Shown here piece by piece: positions 5,893 to 5,902 of a stretch of DNA of 5,902 bases. Both the position numbers and the translations under genes were made by a program. This DNA is from Actinomycetota bacterium. GTDB lineage: Bacteria > Actinomycetota > Acidimicrobiia > Acidimicrobiales > Ilumatobacteraceae. Every line of letters starts with the position of its first letter. Within the stretch, counting starts at the first letter, position 1. Where the stretch lies: assembly GCA_005789925.1 (NCBI GenBank), contig SXWG01000212.1:1-5902 (forward strand). Direction: 5' to 3'. The notes beneath the pieces were generated by a model that was given only the letters and a program-made list of their open reading frames with translations, made no database searches and was not told where the DNA came from.

Positions 5893-5902
5893 ATGACAGT
5901 TA
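5893..5902 (+). CDS. Start of a divergent gene, truncated by the window edge
   Basis: ATG-ACA-GTT (Met-Thr-Val) is all that lies in the window. It is called because of the -10 box exactly six bases upstream and the divergent arrangement across a TetR operator-like palindrome. The earlier ATG at 5885 meets a stop after three codons. The product cannot be named. As the likely main target of the adjacent TetR protein, it would be informative about the regulator's ligand. Confidence 0.5.

Overview
The window is a compact bacterial segment, moderately GC-rich by eye. Almost every gene is read from the minus strand, with overlaps or gaps of only a few bases. TTG and GTG starts, apparently leaderless -10/start arrangements, a stand-alone LON-domain protein, an S13 D-Ala-D-Ala carboxypeptidase and a small holin-like membrane protein together suggest an actinobacterium. 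The moderate GC would fit an Acidimicrobiia-like aquatic lineage, but that placement is an inference and no marker gene here proves it. There are no rRNA or tRNA genes, insertion sequences or CRISPR arrays.

Right end (about 4229-5902): a TetR-family regulator is read leftward. Its upstream region holds a perfect 8+8 bp palindrome (CTACCTAC-CA-GTAGGTAG) and a rightward -10 box (TACAAT). The box sits exactly six bases before an ATG that opens a divergent gene, of which only ten bases lie in the window. The regulator is followed, with overlap, by a large NDP-forming acyl-CoA synthetase (ADP-forming acetate-CoA ligase family). Its ATP-grasp (beta-type) half comes first and its CoA-binding/ligase (alpha-type) half second.

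Middle (about 882-4337): the acyl-CoA synthetase is split by a single-base frameshift inside its CoA-binding Rossmann domain. Reading the two frames together gives one protein of about 751 residues. This is either a recent pseudogene or a sequence/assembly error. Its end overlaps the start of a membrane-anchored S13 peptidase/PBP4-type DacB with all three active-site motifs intact. The dacB stop overlaps the TTG start of a LON substrate-binding-domain protein by four bases.

Left end (1-854): an extended -10 element precedes a second run of four very small, tightly coupled genes. They are a two-helix holin-like membrane protein, a 72-residue single-helix protein with an Arg-rich tail encoded by a perfect 12-bp tandem repeat, a basic 76-residue protein of unknown function, and the first 15 codons of another gene that leaves the window. 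Two of the junctions are 8-bp start/stop overlaps of the same form (ATGNCTGA).

Taken together, the TetR gene, acyl-CoA synthetase, dacB and LON gene look like one transcription unit, with the small membrane-protein genes as a second unit or sub-operon. The TetR protein probably controls its own unit and the divergent gene through the shared palindrome. The most useful items for follow-up are the frameshift, the palindrome/leaderless promoter, and the uncharacterised small-protein cluster. I do not see convincing evidence of a wholly new system.
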